In this document: piece by piece, positions 8,131 through 16,602 of the stretch | Position numbering within the stretch: the stretch's first letter is position 1 | Layout: every line of letters begins with the position of its first letter | DNA from: CAZQGO01 sp964593065 | GTDB taxonomy: Bacteria > Oederibacteriota > JAAXVQ01 | Assembly: GCA_964593065.1 (NCBI GenBank) | Contig: CAZQGO010000010.1 | Coordinates: forward strand, 1-64,000 | DNA length: 64,000 bases | Reading direction: 5' to 3' | Notes under the pieces: model-generated | Databases searched by the model: none | What the model saw: only the letters and a program-made list of their open reading frames with translations | What the model was told of the DNA's origin: nothing | Position numbers and translations under genes: made by a program

Positions 8131-8616
8131 CTAGGGCGCGAGATATTTGCGAATATCCACGGGATCGTCGGTCGGCACCATCTGCACCTTCACCGCAATC
8201 CCGCGTTCGATGAGCTTCCGGAAAAAGTCGCTGTCCTGGGCGTCGATGGAAACCGCCTTCATGATCTGCCGTTTTCCCGGTTGGTAACGCAACCCCCCCA
8301 CGTTGATTTCCTTCACCTCCAGGCCGTCGGTCACGGCCTGCAGGGCATCCCGGGGATTGGCGAACAACAGCAGGACTCTCTGTCCATGCAGCTGTATGCC
8401 GTTGCACAGGGAGGCCGTGTCCTGCACCCGGCAGATGGTGACTTTCAGGGTGGACGGTGCCGCAAGCTCCATCAGGCTGCGCTGTACGGGATCGCCGGCG
8501 ACGGCGTCGTTGGCCACGACCAGATGCGTGGGCATGGTGGCCTTCACCCAGCCGATGGCCACCTGCCCGTGGAGCAGGCGGTCGTCAATCCGCACCAATA
8601 CGAGTTTCGCCGCCAT
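8131..8616 (-). CDS. PTS system mannose-family EIIB component
   Basis: 161-residue cytosolic phosphotransfer protein. The N-terminus LVLVRIDDRLLHGQVAIGWV carries the phosphorylated His (H16) typical of sorbose/mannose-class EIIB. Its ATG is two bases after the EIIA stop, so the two are probably co-translated. It passes phosphate from EIIA to the sugar transported by EIIC-EIID. Confidence 0.95.
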   Translation of the reverse strand: MAAKLVLVRIDDRLLHGQVAIGWVKATMPTHLVVANDAVAGDPVQRSLMELAAPSTLKVTICRVQDTASLCNGIQLHGQRVLLLFANPRDALQAVTDGLEVKEINVGGLRYQPGKRQIMKAVSIDAQDSDFFRKLIERGIAVKVQMVPTDDPVDIRKYLAP

Positions 8617-8618
8617 CC

Positions 8619-9035
8619 CTAGCTCCCGCCGTCCGCCTCTTTGAATAGATCATTGGCCTGGATGATGCTTTGTTTGCCTTTTTTATGGACAAACTCCGCC
8701 AGGGCCGGGAGATCCATCAGGAGACGGTGGGTGATGGTTTCCAACAGCATGGGCAGATTCACCCCGGTCACGACCCGGATCGGATGCGTCTGCGCCAGTT
8801 CCAGGGCCACGTTGCTGGGAGTTCCGCCGAACATGTCCACCAGGACCAGGAAACCATCGGCGTCCGTTTGATGCCGCCGGAGGTACTCCAACAACTTCTG
8901 TTTGATATCCTCGATGCCTTCGTGAGGCTCCAGGCAGATCGGCGCCAGATCCGGCTGGGTCCCCACGATCAACTCCGCGGTACGCAATAATTCACGCGCC
9001 AAGCCGCCATGAGTGGTGATCAGTATATGAACCAT
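8619..9035 (-). CDS. PTS system mannose-family EIIA component
   Basis: 138-residue EIIA of the mannose class (PF03610). It begins MVHILITTHGGLARELLRTAE, with phosphorylatable H9, and contains LVLVDMFGGTPSNVALELA, a family hallmark. It is a separate polypeptide, not fused to EIIB as in ManX. It lies between yvcK and the EIIB gene. Confidence 0.95.
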   Translation of the reverse strand: MVHILITTHGGLARELLRTAELIVGTQPDLAPICLEPHEGIEDIKQKLLEYLRRHQTDADGFLVLVDMFGGTPSNVALELAQTHPIRVVTGVNLPMLLETITHRLLMDLPALAEFVHKKGKQSIIQANDLFKEADGGS

Positions 9036-9065
9036 CCTGCGCCCCCCACCGTGTCGTGGCCCGGT

Positions 9066-10400
9066 TTAAATGACCACGAGCTTTAGGATGACCCGCGCTA
9101 AGCGCCCCGGATCATGGCGGAAAAAGTCTCCGCCCGCCGCCAGGTGCGCCCGAATCAAGGTGATATCCCAGTTTTCCAGCTGTTCACGGTCGCTCTCGGT
9201 CGCCAATACGGGAAAGGCTCCATCCGCCTCGTAACGGGTCTTCAGCTCCTTGCTCGGAGCCTCGGTGTTGGCCAAGACATATTGGATCAGATCCGGGCGG
9301 GTATAGTCCCGGAGGATGCGGACATGGTCCGCGACCGAAAGACCGTCCGTCTCCCCCGGCTGGGTCATGAGGTTGCACACGTAAATTTTCACCGCCCGCG
9401 AGGACGCGAGCTCGTCCAAGATTCCGGGCACCAGCAGATTCGGCAGGATACTCGTAAACAGGCTCCCCGGCCCCAGGATGATCGCGTCGGCCTGGGCGAT
9501 GGCTTCCCGCGTATCCGGCGCCGGCCGCGCATTCTCCGGAATGAGGCGCAGGTGGCGGATCGGTTGCCGGCTCTGGCCGATCCGGGATTCCCCCTGCACG
9601 AGGGTGCCGTCCTGCAGTTCGGCCTCCAACACCACGGGATCCAAGGTCACGGGCAGCACCTGGCCGCTGACGGCCAGTACGCGGCTGGCGGCCTTGACGC
9701 CCGAGGCAAAATCCCCGGTTATCTCGGCGAGGGCGGTGATGAACAAATTGCCGAATGAGTGCCCCTCGATGCCGCCTCCCTCGCCGCGGAAACGGTGGCG
9801 GAACAGGCTGTTCATCAGCGGCCCGGTCTCGGCCATGGCAATGAGGCAGTTGCGCAGGTCCCCGGGCGGCAGGGCCTGATATTCGCGGCGCAGGCGGCCC
9901 GAGCTGCCGCCGTCGTCCGCCATGGTGACGATCGCGGATAAATTGGCCGTGTAATCCTTGAGGCCGGAAAGCACCATGGGCAGGCCCGTGCCGCCGCCCA
10001 TGGCCACCAGTTTGGGCCCGCGCTTCAAGCGCAGCCGCTTCAGGGTCACGGGCGTGATTTCCCGTTCTTTGGGAGGCAGCAGGATGGTGAAAACCGCGTA
10101 CAGCGCCCGCCGGACGGCGACCACCATGCCGACCAGTCCCAAGGCGAGCAGCACAAAGTCGATGAAACGCAGGCTCTGGATCTGTTTGGCCAGGGGGCGC
10201 ACGTTGATCAACTTCAGTTCAAAATTGCCGAAGGTCTGCCCGAGCAGGCCCGATAAACCGGCTCCGACCACCAGCGCGGACAACAACAGCAGGAACAACC
10301 AGCGTTTCAGGCGCATGCCGGGGTGCAGCCAACGCCAGGAAAAGCGGGGCTCCCACCGTTCCCGGGTCGAACCGGCGGCCGTCTTCTTGTCCTCGTCCAT
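9066..10400 (-). CDS. YvcK/GlmR-type gluconeogenesis factor with N-terminal membrane segments
   Basis: 444 residues. The C-terminal 300 residues form the CofD-like/YvcK domain: LVAMGGGTGLPMVLSGLKDY (132-151), VTMADDGGSSGRLRREY, LPPGDLRNCLIAMA, EGHSFGNLFITALAEITGDF, ILGPGSLFTSILPNLLV. In Firmicutes YvcK/GlmR binds UDP-GlcNAc and controls carbon flow to the cell wall. Two hydrophobic segments (about 33-54 and 79-98) precede the domain, so this form is probably membrane-anchored. The ATG at 10400 has AAGGAG six bases upstream; another in-frame ATG at 10484 overlaps the hprK stop (TGATG) but has no ribosome site. It occupies the place where rapZ is usually found after hprK. Confidence 0.88.
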   Translation of the reverse strand: MDEDKKTAAGSTRERWEPRFSWRWLHPGMRLKRWLFLLLLSALVVGAGLSGLLGQTFGNFELKLINVRPLAKQIQSLRFIDFVLLALGLVGMVVAVRRALYAVFTILLPPKEREITPVTLKRLRLKRGPKLVAMGGGTGLPMVLSGLKDYTANLSAIVTMADDGGSSGRLRREYQALPPGDLRNCLIAMAETGPLMNSLFRHRFRGEGGGIEGHSFGNLFITALAEITGDFASGVKAASRVLAVSGQVLPVTLDPVVLEAELQDGTLVQGESRIGQSRQPIRHLRLIPENARPAPDTREAIAQADAIILGPGSLFTSILPNLLVPGILDELASSRAVKIYVCNLMTQPGETDGLSVADHVRILRDYTRPDLIQYVLANTEAPSKELKTRYEADGAFPVLATESDREQLENWDITLIRAHLAAGGDFFRHDPGRLARVILKLVVI

Positions 10401-10483
10401 GACTGGCTCCTTGGGCTCCGCCGCCCGCCGGGATGCGCCGTGACGGGCGTGCCCGTCCCGGCGGCTCGCAGGCGGCGAAAGCA

Positions 10484-11437
10484 TCAGGGCGCCGCCGGGG
10501 TCGTCTCGCCGTTTTGCAGCCAGGAGATCAGGGTTTTATTGAACTCGCGCGCGGTATGATAGCCGCTCTTTTTCAACCGCTGATTCATGGCCGCCACTTC
10601 GATGATAATGGAGAGATTTCGCCCGGGACGCACGGGAATCACGATGCGGGGAAGCTCCACCTCCAGGATGGTGTACGTCAGCTCATCCAGCCCCAAACGG
10701 TCGTATTCCTTGTTTTCGTCCCATTCTTCGATGTTGATCACCAGCTCGATGCGCTTGCGGTCACGGATCGCGCCGATGCCGAACAGATTCTTGATGTTGA
10801 TGATTCCCAAACCGCGGATTTCCATATGATGCCGGATCAATTCGGGTCCCGAGCCCATGAGGATGCGCTCGGCGGTGCGTTTGATGTCCACCAGGTCATC
10901 GGCCACCAGGCGGTGGCCGCGCTCCACGAGGTCCAGGGCGCATTCGCTTTTACCGATGCCGCTCTTCCCGAGGATGAGCACGCCGATGCCGTAGACATCC
11001 ACCAAGGTCCCGTGCAGGGAGGTCTCCGGGGCCAGTTTGTCTTCCAGGAAGATGGTGAGATCCGCGATCAGGCGGGTGGTGGGCATTTTGGATTTGAAAA
11101 CCGCCACGCGCTTTTCCGCCACGGCCGCCAACAGCTCCGCGGGGGGTTCCAGTCCCTGGGTGATGACGAAGCAGCAGACTTCCCACTCCAGCAGCTTGCG
11201 GAAAATTTCCCGGACCTTCTCGCGCTCCAAGCCCTGCAGGTAGGAAAGCTCCGTCCGCCCCAGGACCTGGATTCTTTCATAGGCAAAGTAATCGTAGTAA
11301 CCCGACAGGGCCAGGCCGGGCCGGTTGATGTCGGGCACGGTGATTTTGCGTTGCAGGCCTTCTGGGGGCGTGATCAGCGTCAGCGAGAGCTTGTCTTTCT
11401 GCTCTAGGTAGAACTCTTCCACGCGCAAGTTGATCAT
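10484..11437 (-). CDS. hprK: HPr kinase/phosphorylase
   Basis: 317-residue bifunctional enzyme that phosphorylates or dephosphorylates HPr on Ser46 according to metabolic state. An N-terminal domain (1-130) is followed by the kinase domain with LHGTLVDVYGIGVLILGKSG, P-loop GKSGIGKS (157-164), LVADDLVDIKR and the HprK signature MEIRGLGIINIKNLFG (205-220). All key motifs are intact. It lies between ptsN and yvcK; its substrate HPr, with a proper Ser46, is encoded at 6204-6473. Confidence 0.97.
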   Translation of the reverse strand: MINLRVEEFYLEQKDKLSLTLITPPEGLQRKITVPDINRPGLALSGYYDYFAYERIQVLGRTELSYLQGLEREKVREIFRKLLEWEVCCFVITQGLEPPAELLAAVAEKRVAVFKSKMPTTRLIADLTIFLEDKLAPETSLHGTLVDVYGIGVLILGKSGIGKSECALDLVERGHRLVADDLVDIKRTAERILMGSGPELIRHHMEIRGLGIINIKNLFGIGAIRDRKRIELVINIEEWDENKEYDRLGLDELTYTILEVELPRIVIPVRPGRNLSIIIEVAAMNQRLKKSGYHTAREFNKTLISWLQNGETTPAAP

Positions 11438-11482
11438 GGCTGGCTCCCAAGTCTCGGAGAATTCTCCCGGGGAACCCGAGGG

Positions 11483-11947
11483 TTAATGCGAAGCCTTCTC
11501 TTCCTCCTGAATGACCTCGACGATGTCCGCGACGGACTGGGCGGCCATCAGCTTCTTGCGGAAATACTTGTCCTTCAGCAACCCGGAAATCCTCGCCAGG
11601 GCCTTGAGGTGGGCGCCGGCCGTGCCTTCGGGGGCCACCAACAGGAAGAAAATGTGCACGGGTTCGCCATCCAAGGCTTCGAAGGCCACGCCCGCCTTGG
11701 ACAGACCGAAGGCGGCCGTCAACTCTTTGGCGCTTTCCGACTTGCCGTGGGGAATGGCGATCCCCTGGCCGATGCCGGTGCTCCCCAGATCTTCCCGTTC
11801 CAGGAGGATCTGCACCATTTTTTTCTTGTCCGCCACCTGGCCGCTTTTAACCAGCAGGTCCACGAGCTCCTCGATGACTTCCCGTTTGTTCTTTGCCTTG
11901 AGATCGACCATGATGTTCTTTTCCGACAAGAAATCCAGAATACGCAT
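11483..11947 (-). CDS. ptsN: PTS EIIA-Ntr (nitrogen-regulatory EIIA)
   Basis: 154-residue EIIA of the fructose/Ntr class, a regulatory phosphoprotein often co-encoded with rpoN. It has LGSTGIGQGIAIPHGKS with phosphorylation site H67 and the FFLLVAPEGTAGAHLKALA motif. It lies between hpf and hprK. A dedicated EI-Ntr is not seen here, so phosphate probably comes from the operon's own EI and HPr. Confidence 0.95.
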   Translation of the reverse strand: MRILDFLSEKNIMVDLKAKNKREVIEELVDLLVKSGQVADKKKMVQILLEREDLGSTGIGQGIAIPHGKSESAKELTAAFGLSKAGVAFEALDGEPVHIFFLLVAPEGTAGAHLKALARISGLLKDKYFRKKLMAAQSVADIVEVIQEEEKASH

Positions 11948-12004
11948 GCCGCCACGACCTCCTTTAGCCGTTCCGCCCGTTCCCAGCAGCCTGGGAGCGC
12001 GGGT

Positions 12005-12541
12005 CTACTCCCGGATGATTAATTTGAAATTCCCGTCCTTGCGCCGCACCAATACGTTCATCTGCCCGCTCTGGTCATCCTGAAAAACCAGAAACGGCTG
12101 GTTCGAATTCTGCAGCTGCAGGACCGCCTCCTCCCGGGTCATGGGCTTCCCGGAATACCGCTCCACCTGCAAAATCCTGGCCGGCGGGCGTTTTTCCGCG
12201 GGCACCCGTTCGGAAACGGTGGCCTCCAGCTTTTTGGGTGACAGGACCCCGGTTTTCGTGATCTGGTGCTTCTCACGCTGCCGGGAGATTTGACGCCACA
12301 TCTTTTCCGCCAGAAGGTCGACCGCGCTGAAGACATCCTTGGTGGTTTGCCGTCCGTTCAAAGTGTAGCGGCCGCTGTGGGCGCTGACCTCCACCTGGTG
12401 GCGGTACCCTTCCACCGTCACCGTGACGTGCACCTCCATGTCCGGCGGCAGAAACTGGGACCATTTGCTGAAGCGTTTACGGATATATTGCGTCACTTCC
12501 TTGCCAACCGCGGTATGTCGGCCGGTGATCGTAAGTTTCAA
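12005..12541 (-). CDS. hpf: Ribosome hibernation promoting factor, long form
   Basis: 178 residues, the length of long HPF, which dimerises ribosomes into inactive 100S particles. The N-terminal HPF/RaiA domain (MKLTITGRHTAVGKEVTQYI...) is followed by a variable linker near 95-125 and the C-terminal dimerisation domain (VERYSGKPMTREEAVLQLQ, QPFLVFQDDQSGQMNVLVRRKDG). It sits directly downstream of rpoN, as in many proteobacteria. Confidence 0.95.
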   Translation of the reverse strand: MKLTITGRHTAVGKEVTQYIRKRFSKWSQFLPPDMEVHVTVTVEGYRHQVEVSAHSGRYTLNGRQTTKDVFSAVDLLAEKMWRQISRQREKHQITKTGVLSPKKLEATVSERVPAEKRPPARILQVERYSGKPMTREEAVLQLQNSNQPFLVFQDDQSGQMNVLVRRKDGNFKLIIRE

Positions 12542-12585
12542 AAGCCTTTCCTCCTTTGCGGGCGCCGCCTGCCCGGCGGGAAACG

Positions 12586-14034
12586 TCAGGCCAGGCGCCG
12601 CCGTTGACTGGCGGGCAGCAGGTTCAGTTCCTCCCGGTATTTCGCCACCGTGCGGCGTGCGATCTGAAATCCCCGCTGGAGCAGAAGTTCGGTCAGGCGC
12701 TGGTCCGACAGGGGCCGGCGGGAGTCTTCCTGGGCGATGAGATCGGCCAAGACCGCCTTCACGGCCGTGGCGGAGATTTGCCCGCCGCCGGTGGTCATCA
12801 CCTGGTGACTGAAAAAATATTTGAGTTCGAAGACGCCGCGGGGCGTCTGGGCGTATTTGTTGCTGGTAACCCGCGAAATGGTGGATTCATGCAGGTTGAG
12901 CCTGTTGGCGATTTCCCGGAGAGTCAGCGGTTTCAGATATTCAACGCCCTTCTCGAAAAATTCCCGCTGCACGTCCACGATGGTTTCCGTCACGCGGTAC
13001 AGGGTCTTGCGCCGTTGTTCGATGCTCCGCATCAGCCAGACGGCGCGCTGCAGTTTTTCCTCGAGATACTTCCGGGTCTCGGCGCCCAGTTCCTTGCGCT
13101 GGCGGAGCAACTGCCGGTAGGTGCGGCTGACCTTGAGTTCCGGCAGGCCGTCATCGTTGACGAGGATGAGGTACTGGTCATCATGCTTTTCCACGATCAC
13201 GTCCGGAACAACATATTCCACGGCTTCCGTGAATTGGTGACGCCCCGGAAACGGATCCAGTCCCGTGATCACCTGGAAGGCCGCGAGGACCTCCTCGCGC
13301 GGCACTTTTTCGGCCCGGCTGATGCGTTCGAATTGGCGTTTTTCCATGTCCTCAAAGTGTTTCTCCACGATCCTCTCGGCGAGGGGATTGCGTTCCGTGA
13401 GGTTCCGCAGCTGCAGGAGCAGGCTCTCCACGACGTCGCGGGCCCCGATGCCGGTCGGCTCCAGGCCCTGGACGGTAGCCAGGGCTTCCGCGACGCTTTC
13501 CTCGGAAGCCTGTGCCTGTGCGGCAATCTCAGGCAGGGGTACGGTTAAAAATCCCCGTTCGTCCAAGTTGCCGATGATCCATTCGCCCAAGCGGAATTCC
13601 TCTTCGCTGCTCGCGACCAGCCGGAGTTGCCACAGCAGGTGCTCTTCCAGGGTCGGCGGGCGGGTCACCTGCAGCTCGGTGACTTCCCGCGATGGCTCCC
13701 GTTCGAACTTGGGGAGGGCGTAGTCATCGTCCGAAAAGTATTGTTCCCAGGCTTCGGAGTCAAATCCGTCCGGGGTCAAACCCTCCGCGTCCGCCTGAAC
13801 CTCGGAAGTCTGTTCCGGGCTGGATCCGGGCAGGTCCGTTTCCGTTTCCGGAGATACTTCCTCGCCGGCGGACTCCGCGCTTTCCTTTTCCTCCAGCATG
13901 GGGTTTTCCGCCAGTTCCTCGCGAATCAGTGAATTCAATTCCATGGCCGGAAGTTGCAACACCTTCAACGCATGTTGCAACATGGGGGATAAAATTAGTT
14001 TTTGTTCGGCTCGTAGTTCGAGTTTCGCCCCCAA
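12586..14034 (-). CDS. rpoN: RNA polymerase sigma-54 factor
   Basis: 482 residues. Region I is glutamine/leucine-rich (LELRAEQKLILSPMLQHALKVLQL), followed by an acidic region II (about 60-130), the core-binding domain and the DNA-binding region with helix-turn-helix LHESTISRVTSNKYAQTPRG and the RpoN box ARRTVAKYREELNLLPASQRR. The likely start is a TTG at 14034: AAGGAA lies seven bases upstream, and the product then begins MGAKLELRAEQK as expected for the family. The frame stays open to 14226, but that part is not like RpoN. It is the first gene of the operon and is preceded by a 200-base leader. Confidence 0.95.
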   Translation of the reverse strand: MGAKLELRAEQKLILSPMLQHALKVLQLPAMELNSLIREELAENPMLEEKESAESAGEEVSPETETDLPGSSPEQTSEVQADAEGLTPDGFDSEAWEQYFSDDDYALPKFEREPSREVTELQVTRPPTLEEHLLWQLRLVASSEEEFRLGEWIIGNLDERGFLTVPLPEIAAQAQASEESVAEALATVQGLEPTGIGARDVVESLLLQLRNLTERNPLAERIVEKHFEDMEKRQFERISRAEKVPREEVLAAFQVITGLDPFPGRHQFTEAVEYVVPDVIVEKHDDQYLILVNDDGLPELKVSRTYRQLLRQRKELGAETRKYLEEKLQRAVWLMRSIEQRRKTLYRVTETIVDVQREFFEKGVEYLKPLTLREIANRLNLHESTISRVTSNKYAQTPRGVFELKYFFSHQVMTTGGGQISATAVKAVLADLIAQEDSRRPLSDQRLTELLLQRGFQIARRTVAKYREELNLLPASQRRRLA

Positions 14035-14233
14035 GGCTATTTCCTTCCAAATCAATATTTCGTTTGACAGCCATACGGTTTTTCCCAAGCAAGGATGTGC
14101 ATGCCCGAGCGCGAACCGGGGCCCCGATATGCCTTGCTCCGCGCTTGAAACTTGGCAATCGATATCCCGCAAGGTATTCAGACGCCTTTGCTCCGTGCAA
14201 ACCCGGAGTTTCCTGCTGGGCGGCATAAATAGT
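14035..14233 (-). promoter_or_regulatory. 200-base 5' leader of the rpoN operon
   Basis: Transcribed leader between the predicted start (about 14233) and the rpoN TTG. As RNA it contains CCUUGC (14169-14174), then GCAAGG (14132-14137), then CCUUGC again (14089-14094), so the middle element can pair with either neighbour. A repeated motif CGGAGCAA(A)GGC occurs twice, near 14172-14200 and 14130-14145. No known riboswitch class fits. An ATG at 14236 opens a long out-of-frame reading frame that runs into rpoN, without a ribosome site and probably not translated. Confidence 0.35.
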
Positions 14234-14239
14234 CATTGA

Positions 14240-14268
14240 ATTATAGAATCTTCATTTGCATTTGTCAA
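14240..14268 (-). promoter_or_regulatory. Consensus sigma-70 promoter of the rpoN-PTS operon
   Basis: On the minus strand: TTGACA (14263-14268), a 17-base spacer, then TATAAT (14240-14245), matching the bacterial housekeeping consensus at every position. It reads into rpoN and probably the whole gene set down to the sigma-54 activator at 1443, as gaps between those genes are short. Confidence 0.85.
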
Positions 14269-14440
14269 TAACCGATGACCGTGTTTAAAAATGATACCTT
14301 TTAAGAAAAAGCCGTTATTCTTTAGGCAATTTTCAACCATACGGCGATTCATTTCCGGATTTCCCGGGAAAGTGCAAATTTGGGCTTGGTGGCATTGCGA
14401 ACCCGCGATTTTTCATTTCAGACCCTGCTGCCGAATTGAT
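14269..14440. other. AT-rich spacer, no gene seen
   Basis: Lies between the rpoN promoter and the end of the phosphoesterase gene; with the leader it forms a 406-base gene-free stretch. It is clearly more AT-rich than the surroundings. I see no open frame, no tRNA-like fold and no convincing terminator. Confidence 0.5.
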
Positions 14441-15169
14441 TCAAATGCCGTTTTTCAGCCTATCCGCAAGGCAAACCGGCAGGCCGGCTTTCAGGATTTT
14501 ACTGTGCGCCAATTCAACATCATAGGCCGTCGTCTTGAAAGTAATGCGATCGGGCTGATCGCTGACCAATACCCAGCGCGACCGCGGATCTCCGTCCCGC
14601 GGCTGGCCGACGCTGCCGACATTCACAAGCAACCGGCAAGCCGGATCCGGTGAAAAATCCCTTTCCTGGGTCAGGCGTATGACCCCGGAAACAACTTCTT
14701 CGGCCACCAGAGGGGTATGCGTATGCCCGCAGAAACATATTTTTTCCGCAAACGCCCGGAAGGCGTTTTCCAGGTCCAAGCGGTTCAAAATATAATTAAA
14801 GCGCAGAGGTTCATCCGGGGAGGCGTGCACGAGCCTGGCCTCGCTTCCGACCCGGACCAGGGGCCAGGACCGGATTTCCGCCACATGCGCCGGGGCCAAT
14901 TGCCGGCGCGTCCAGCGCAGGGCCTCGGCCGCCGAGGCATTCATGTGCTGAATCTGGGCAGGATCCAGAATCGCTTCCTCATGGTTGCCGCGCAAGATCA
15001 GCCCGCAGGTCCGCTGCAGCCGCTCCAGGCAGCCGACCGGGTCCGCACCGTACCCCACCACATCCCCCAGGCAGTAAATTTCATCCACTCCCGTGCGGCG
15101 AATGTCCGCGAGGACGGCCTCCAAGGCTTCCAGGTTCCCGTGAACATCTGAAATCACGGCTACGCGCAT
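14441..15169 (-). CDS. Calcineurin-like metallophosphoesterase
   Basis: 242 residues. The two-metal phosphoesterase motifs are complete: ISDVHGN (near 6-12), GDVVGYG, GNHEEA, GHTHTPLV. The family includes Ap4A hydrolases, protein phosphatases and cyclic-nucleotide phosphodiesterases; the substrate cannot be told. No signal peptide, so cytosolic. The ATG at 15169 directly precedes RVAVISDVHGN; only weak ribosome-site resemblance is seen. It lies 72 bases downstream of the PP-loop gene and is the last gene before the rpoN operon. Confidence 0.9.
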   Translation of the reverse strand: MRVAVISDVHGNLEALEAVLADIRRTGVDEIYCLGDVVGYGADPVGCLERLQRTCGLILRGNHEEAILDPAQIQHMNASAAEALRWTRRQLAPAHVAEIRSWPLVRVGSEARLVHASPDEPLRFNYILNRLDLENAFRAFAEKICFCGHTHTPLVAEEVVSGVIRLTQERDFSPDPACRLLVNVGSVGQPRDGDPRSRWVLVSDQPDRITFKTTAYDVELAHSKILKAGLPVCLADRLKNGI

Positions 15170-15241
15170 CGATCCACACCCCTCGGTTTTACCCTGCCAT
15201 CTGTTTCCGCCCTGACCTCCCCGGCCCATCCCGGGCGGGGC

Positions 15242-16267
15242 TCACAGGCGGGCGGCCACCAATTCCTCATCCGTCAGAGGCGCCACGGATTCCTCCAGGG
15301 TTCCGCCGGCTTCCTCCCAAGCCACCACCACGTCTTGCCCGGCTTCCGCGTCGGCATACCGGGCCACGGCCCGCGAGGCAAAACGGCGTGCTTGCGGGTC
15401 GCCGTTTTCCTCGACTAAGGCGATGGGCCCGGGATGGTGGCTGGCCCGCACCATGGGCAGTGCTCCCCGGTAGCGCTGCAACCATGAATTTTCCACGGCA
15501 TTGCGCCCGACGATGACCTTGCCTCCCTGGGGTAAACGGAAGTGCCGCCCCAAGCGAAGCAGCGCCATCTGTTCAAACGTGGGTACGGTCTCCGGCCCGG
15601 CGTATTTCCGCCAGTCCCGGAAGCGGCGTTCAAAACCGGCATCGGTCAATACGCATCCCCCCGCCGGTTGTCCGAAGACGGTGATTCCCAGCCGCGCAGC
15701 CAGGGCCAGCTGGGGCTTGCGGCCGCGCCCCTGAAAACCATACAGGCGTTCCCGGGGGACCAGGCCTTCGCGCTCCGGACGTGTCGGCGGCAAACATTGG
15801 GCCGAAAGGGGCCGCAGGAGGATGCCCTCGCAGCCCGACTCGCGTTCAATGATCTTCAGGGCTTGCGCATTTTGCGACATGGGACGCTGACCGAGGACCT
15901 CGCCGGTGATCACGAAATCCCCTCCCCAGGCGGCGAGCATCTCGCGCGCGCGCCGGAGGAAGAGAATTTTACAGTCGATGCAGGGATTGACGCTCGCGCC
16001 ATAGCCGTGCGGAGGGTTGAGCAGCATGCGCAGGTAGGCTTCGGACACGTCCACTCTTTCCAGGGCGATGCCGGCCGGCGCGGCCACCGCCGCCACCCGC
16101 TGCAGAAGGGGATGCTCCGCGGAATCGGGAGGAATTCCGGGCCTTTCCAGGGTGAAAAAGCCGCTGTCAAAAACCACGCCCCGAACCACCACGCCGAGGT
16201 CCTGGACCACGCGGGCGGCCAAAACACTGTCCAAACCACCGGACATCAGGGCTATGGCTTTGGGCAT
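15242..16267 (-). CDS. PP-loop ATPase, thiouridylase-like (ThiI/MnmA-related)
   Basis: 341 residues. It starts with the PP-loop SGGLDS (9-14), which binds ATP for adenylation of RNA bases, and has NPCIDCK (C96, C99) and ITGEVLGQRPMSQN, as in ThiI- and MnmA-related tRNA sulfur transferases. The C-terminal third (about 230-341; QGGKVIVGRNAVENSWL, MVRASHHPGPIALV) resembles the NFACT-R/DUF814 RNA-associated domain. Such fusions are often annotated as tRNA methyl/thiotransferases in Deltaproteobacteria; the actual target base is unknown. A ribosome site (GGATAGGGAA) precedes the ATG. A strong terminator separates it from the ferredoxin gene upstream. Confidence 0.8.
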   Translation of the reverse strand: MPKAIALMSGGLDSVLAARVVQDLGVVVRGVVFDSGFFTLERPGIPPDSAEHPLLQRVAAVAAPAGIALERVDVSEAYLRMLLNPPHGYGASVNPCIDCKILFLRRAREMLAAWGGDFVITGEVLGQRPMSQNAQALKIIERESGCEGILLRPLSAQCLPPTRPEREGLVPRERLYGFQGRGRKPQLALAARLGITVFGQPAGGCVLTDAGFERRFRDWRKYAGPETVPTFEQMALLRLGRHFRLPQGGKVIVGRNAVENSWLQRYRGALPMVRASHHPGPIALVEENGDPQARRFASRAVARYADAEAGQDVVVAWEEAGGTLEESVAPLTDEELVAARL

Positions 16268-16345
16268 TTCCCTATCCTCTCCCGGACAAACGGGACCGCC
16301 GGGCCGGGCGATGAAACCGCCGCTTTTCCCGGGGACGAGCTTCCG

Positions 16346-16382
16346 AAAAAAAAAACGGCACCACCCGCAAACGGATGGTGCC
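16346..16382 (-). terminator. Intrinsic terminator after the ferredoxin gene
   Basis: On the minus strand an 11-pair stem (GGCACCATCCG pairing with CGGGTGGTGCC, one G-U), loop TTTG, then G and ten consecutive T (16346-16355). A textbook Rho-independent terminator, about 30 bases after the ferredoxin stop codon. Confidence 0.93.
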
Positions 16383-16413
16383 GATCCCGCGGACTTACGC
16401 CGGAGGCTGAAAT

Positions 16414-16602
16414 CTATTCAATGATGATTGCATCCGCCGGGCAATTGGCGGCGGCGTCCTTGGCCTTGGCGGCCAGATCGCCCTCGGGCGAAGCCAGAAT
16501 CACCTTGGCCAGGCCGTCGTCGCCCATCTCAAAAACCTCGGGCACATCGGTGAAGCACAGGCTGCATCCCGTGCACAGGGTCTCGTCCACCGTAACCTTC
16601 AT
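16414..16602 (-). CDS. 4Fe-4S ferredoxin
   Basis: 62-residue electron carrier with a CTGCSLC motif and a distant C-P (NCPADAI), the ligand set of a single-cluster [4Fe-4S] ferredoxin (Desulfovibrio/Thermotoga type). GGAGGG ends directly at an upstream ATG (16608); the ATG at 16602 has proper spacing and is preferred. It lies upstream of a terminator and downstream of the DUF116 and CcdA-like genes, suggesting one short redox operon. Confidence 0.93.
   Translation of the reverse strand: MKVTVDETLCTGCSLCFTDVPEVFEMGDDGLAKVILASPEGDLAAKAKDAAANCPADAIIIE

Noticed and set aside
14101..14200. Cyclic-di-GMP or preQ1 riboswitch in the rpoN leader
   Set aside because: Only short fragments (GGAGCAAAGGC) resemble such motifs; the conserved core sequences and helices are missing.
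13760..14236. 158-codon frame starting at the rpoN promoter
   Set aside because: Its ATG lies at the transcription start without a ribosome site and most of it is out of frame within rpoN.
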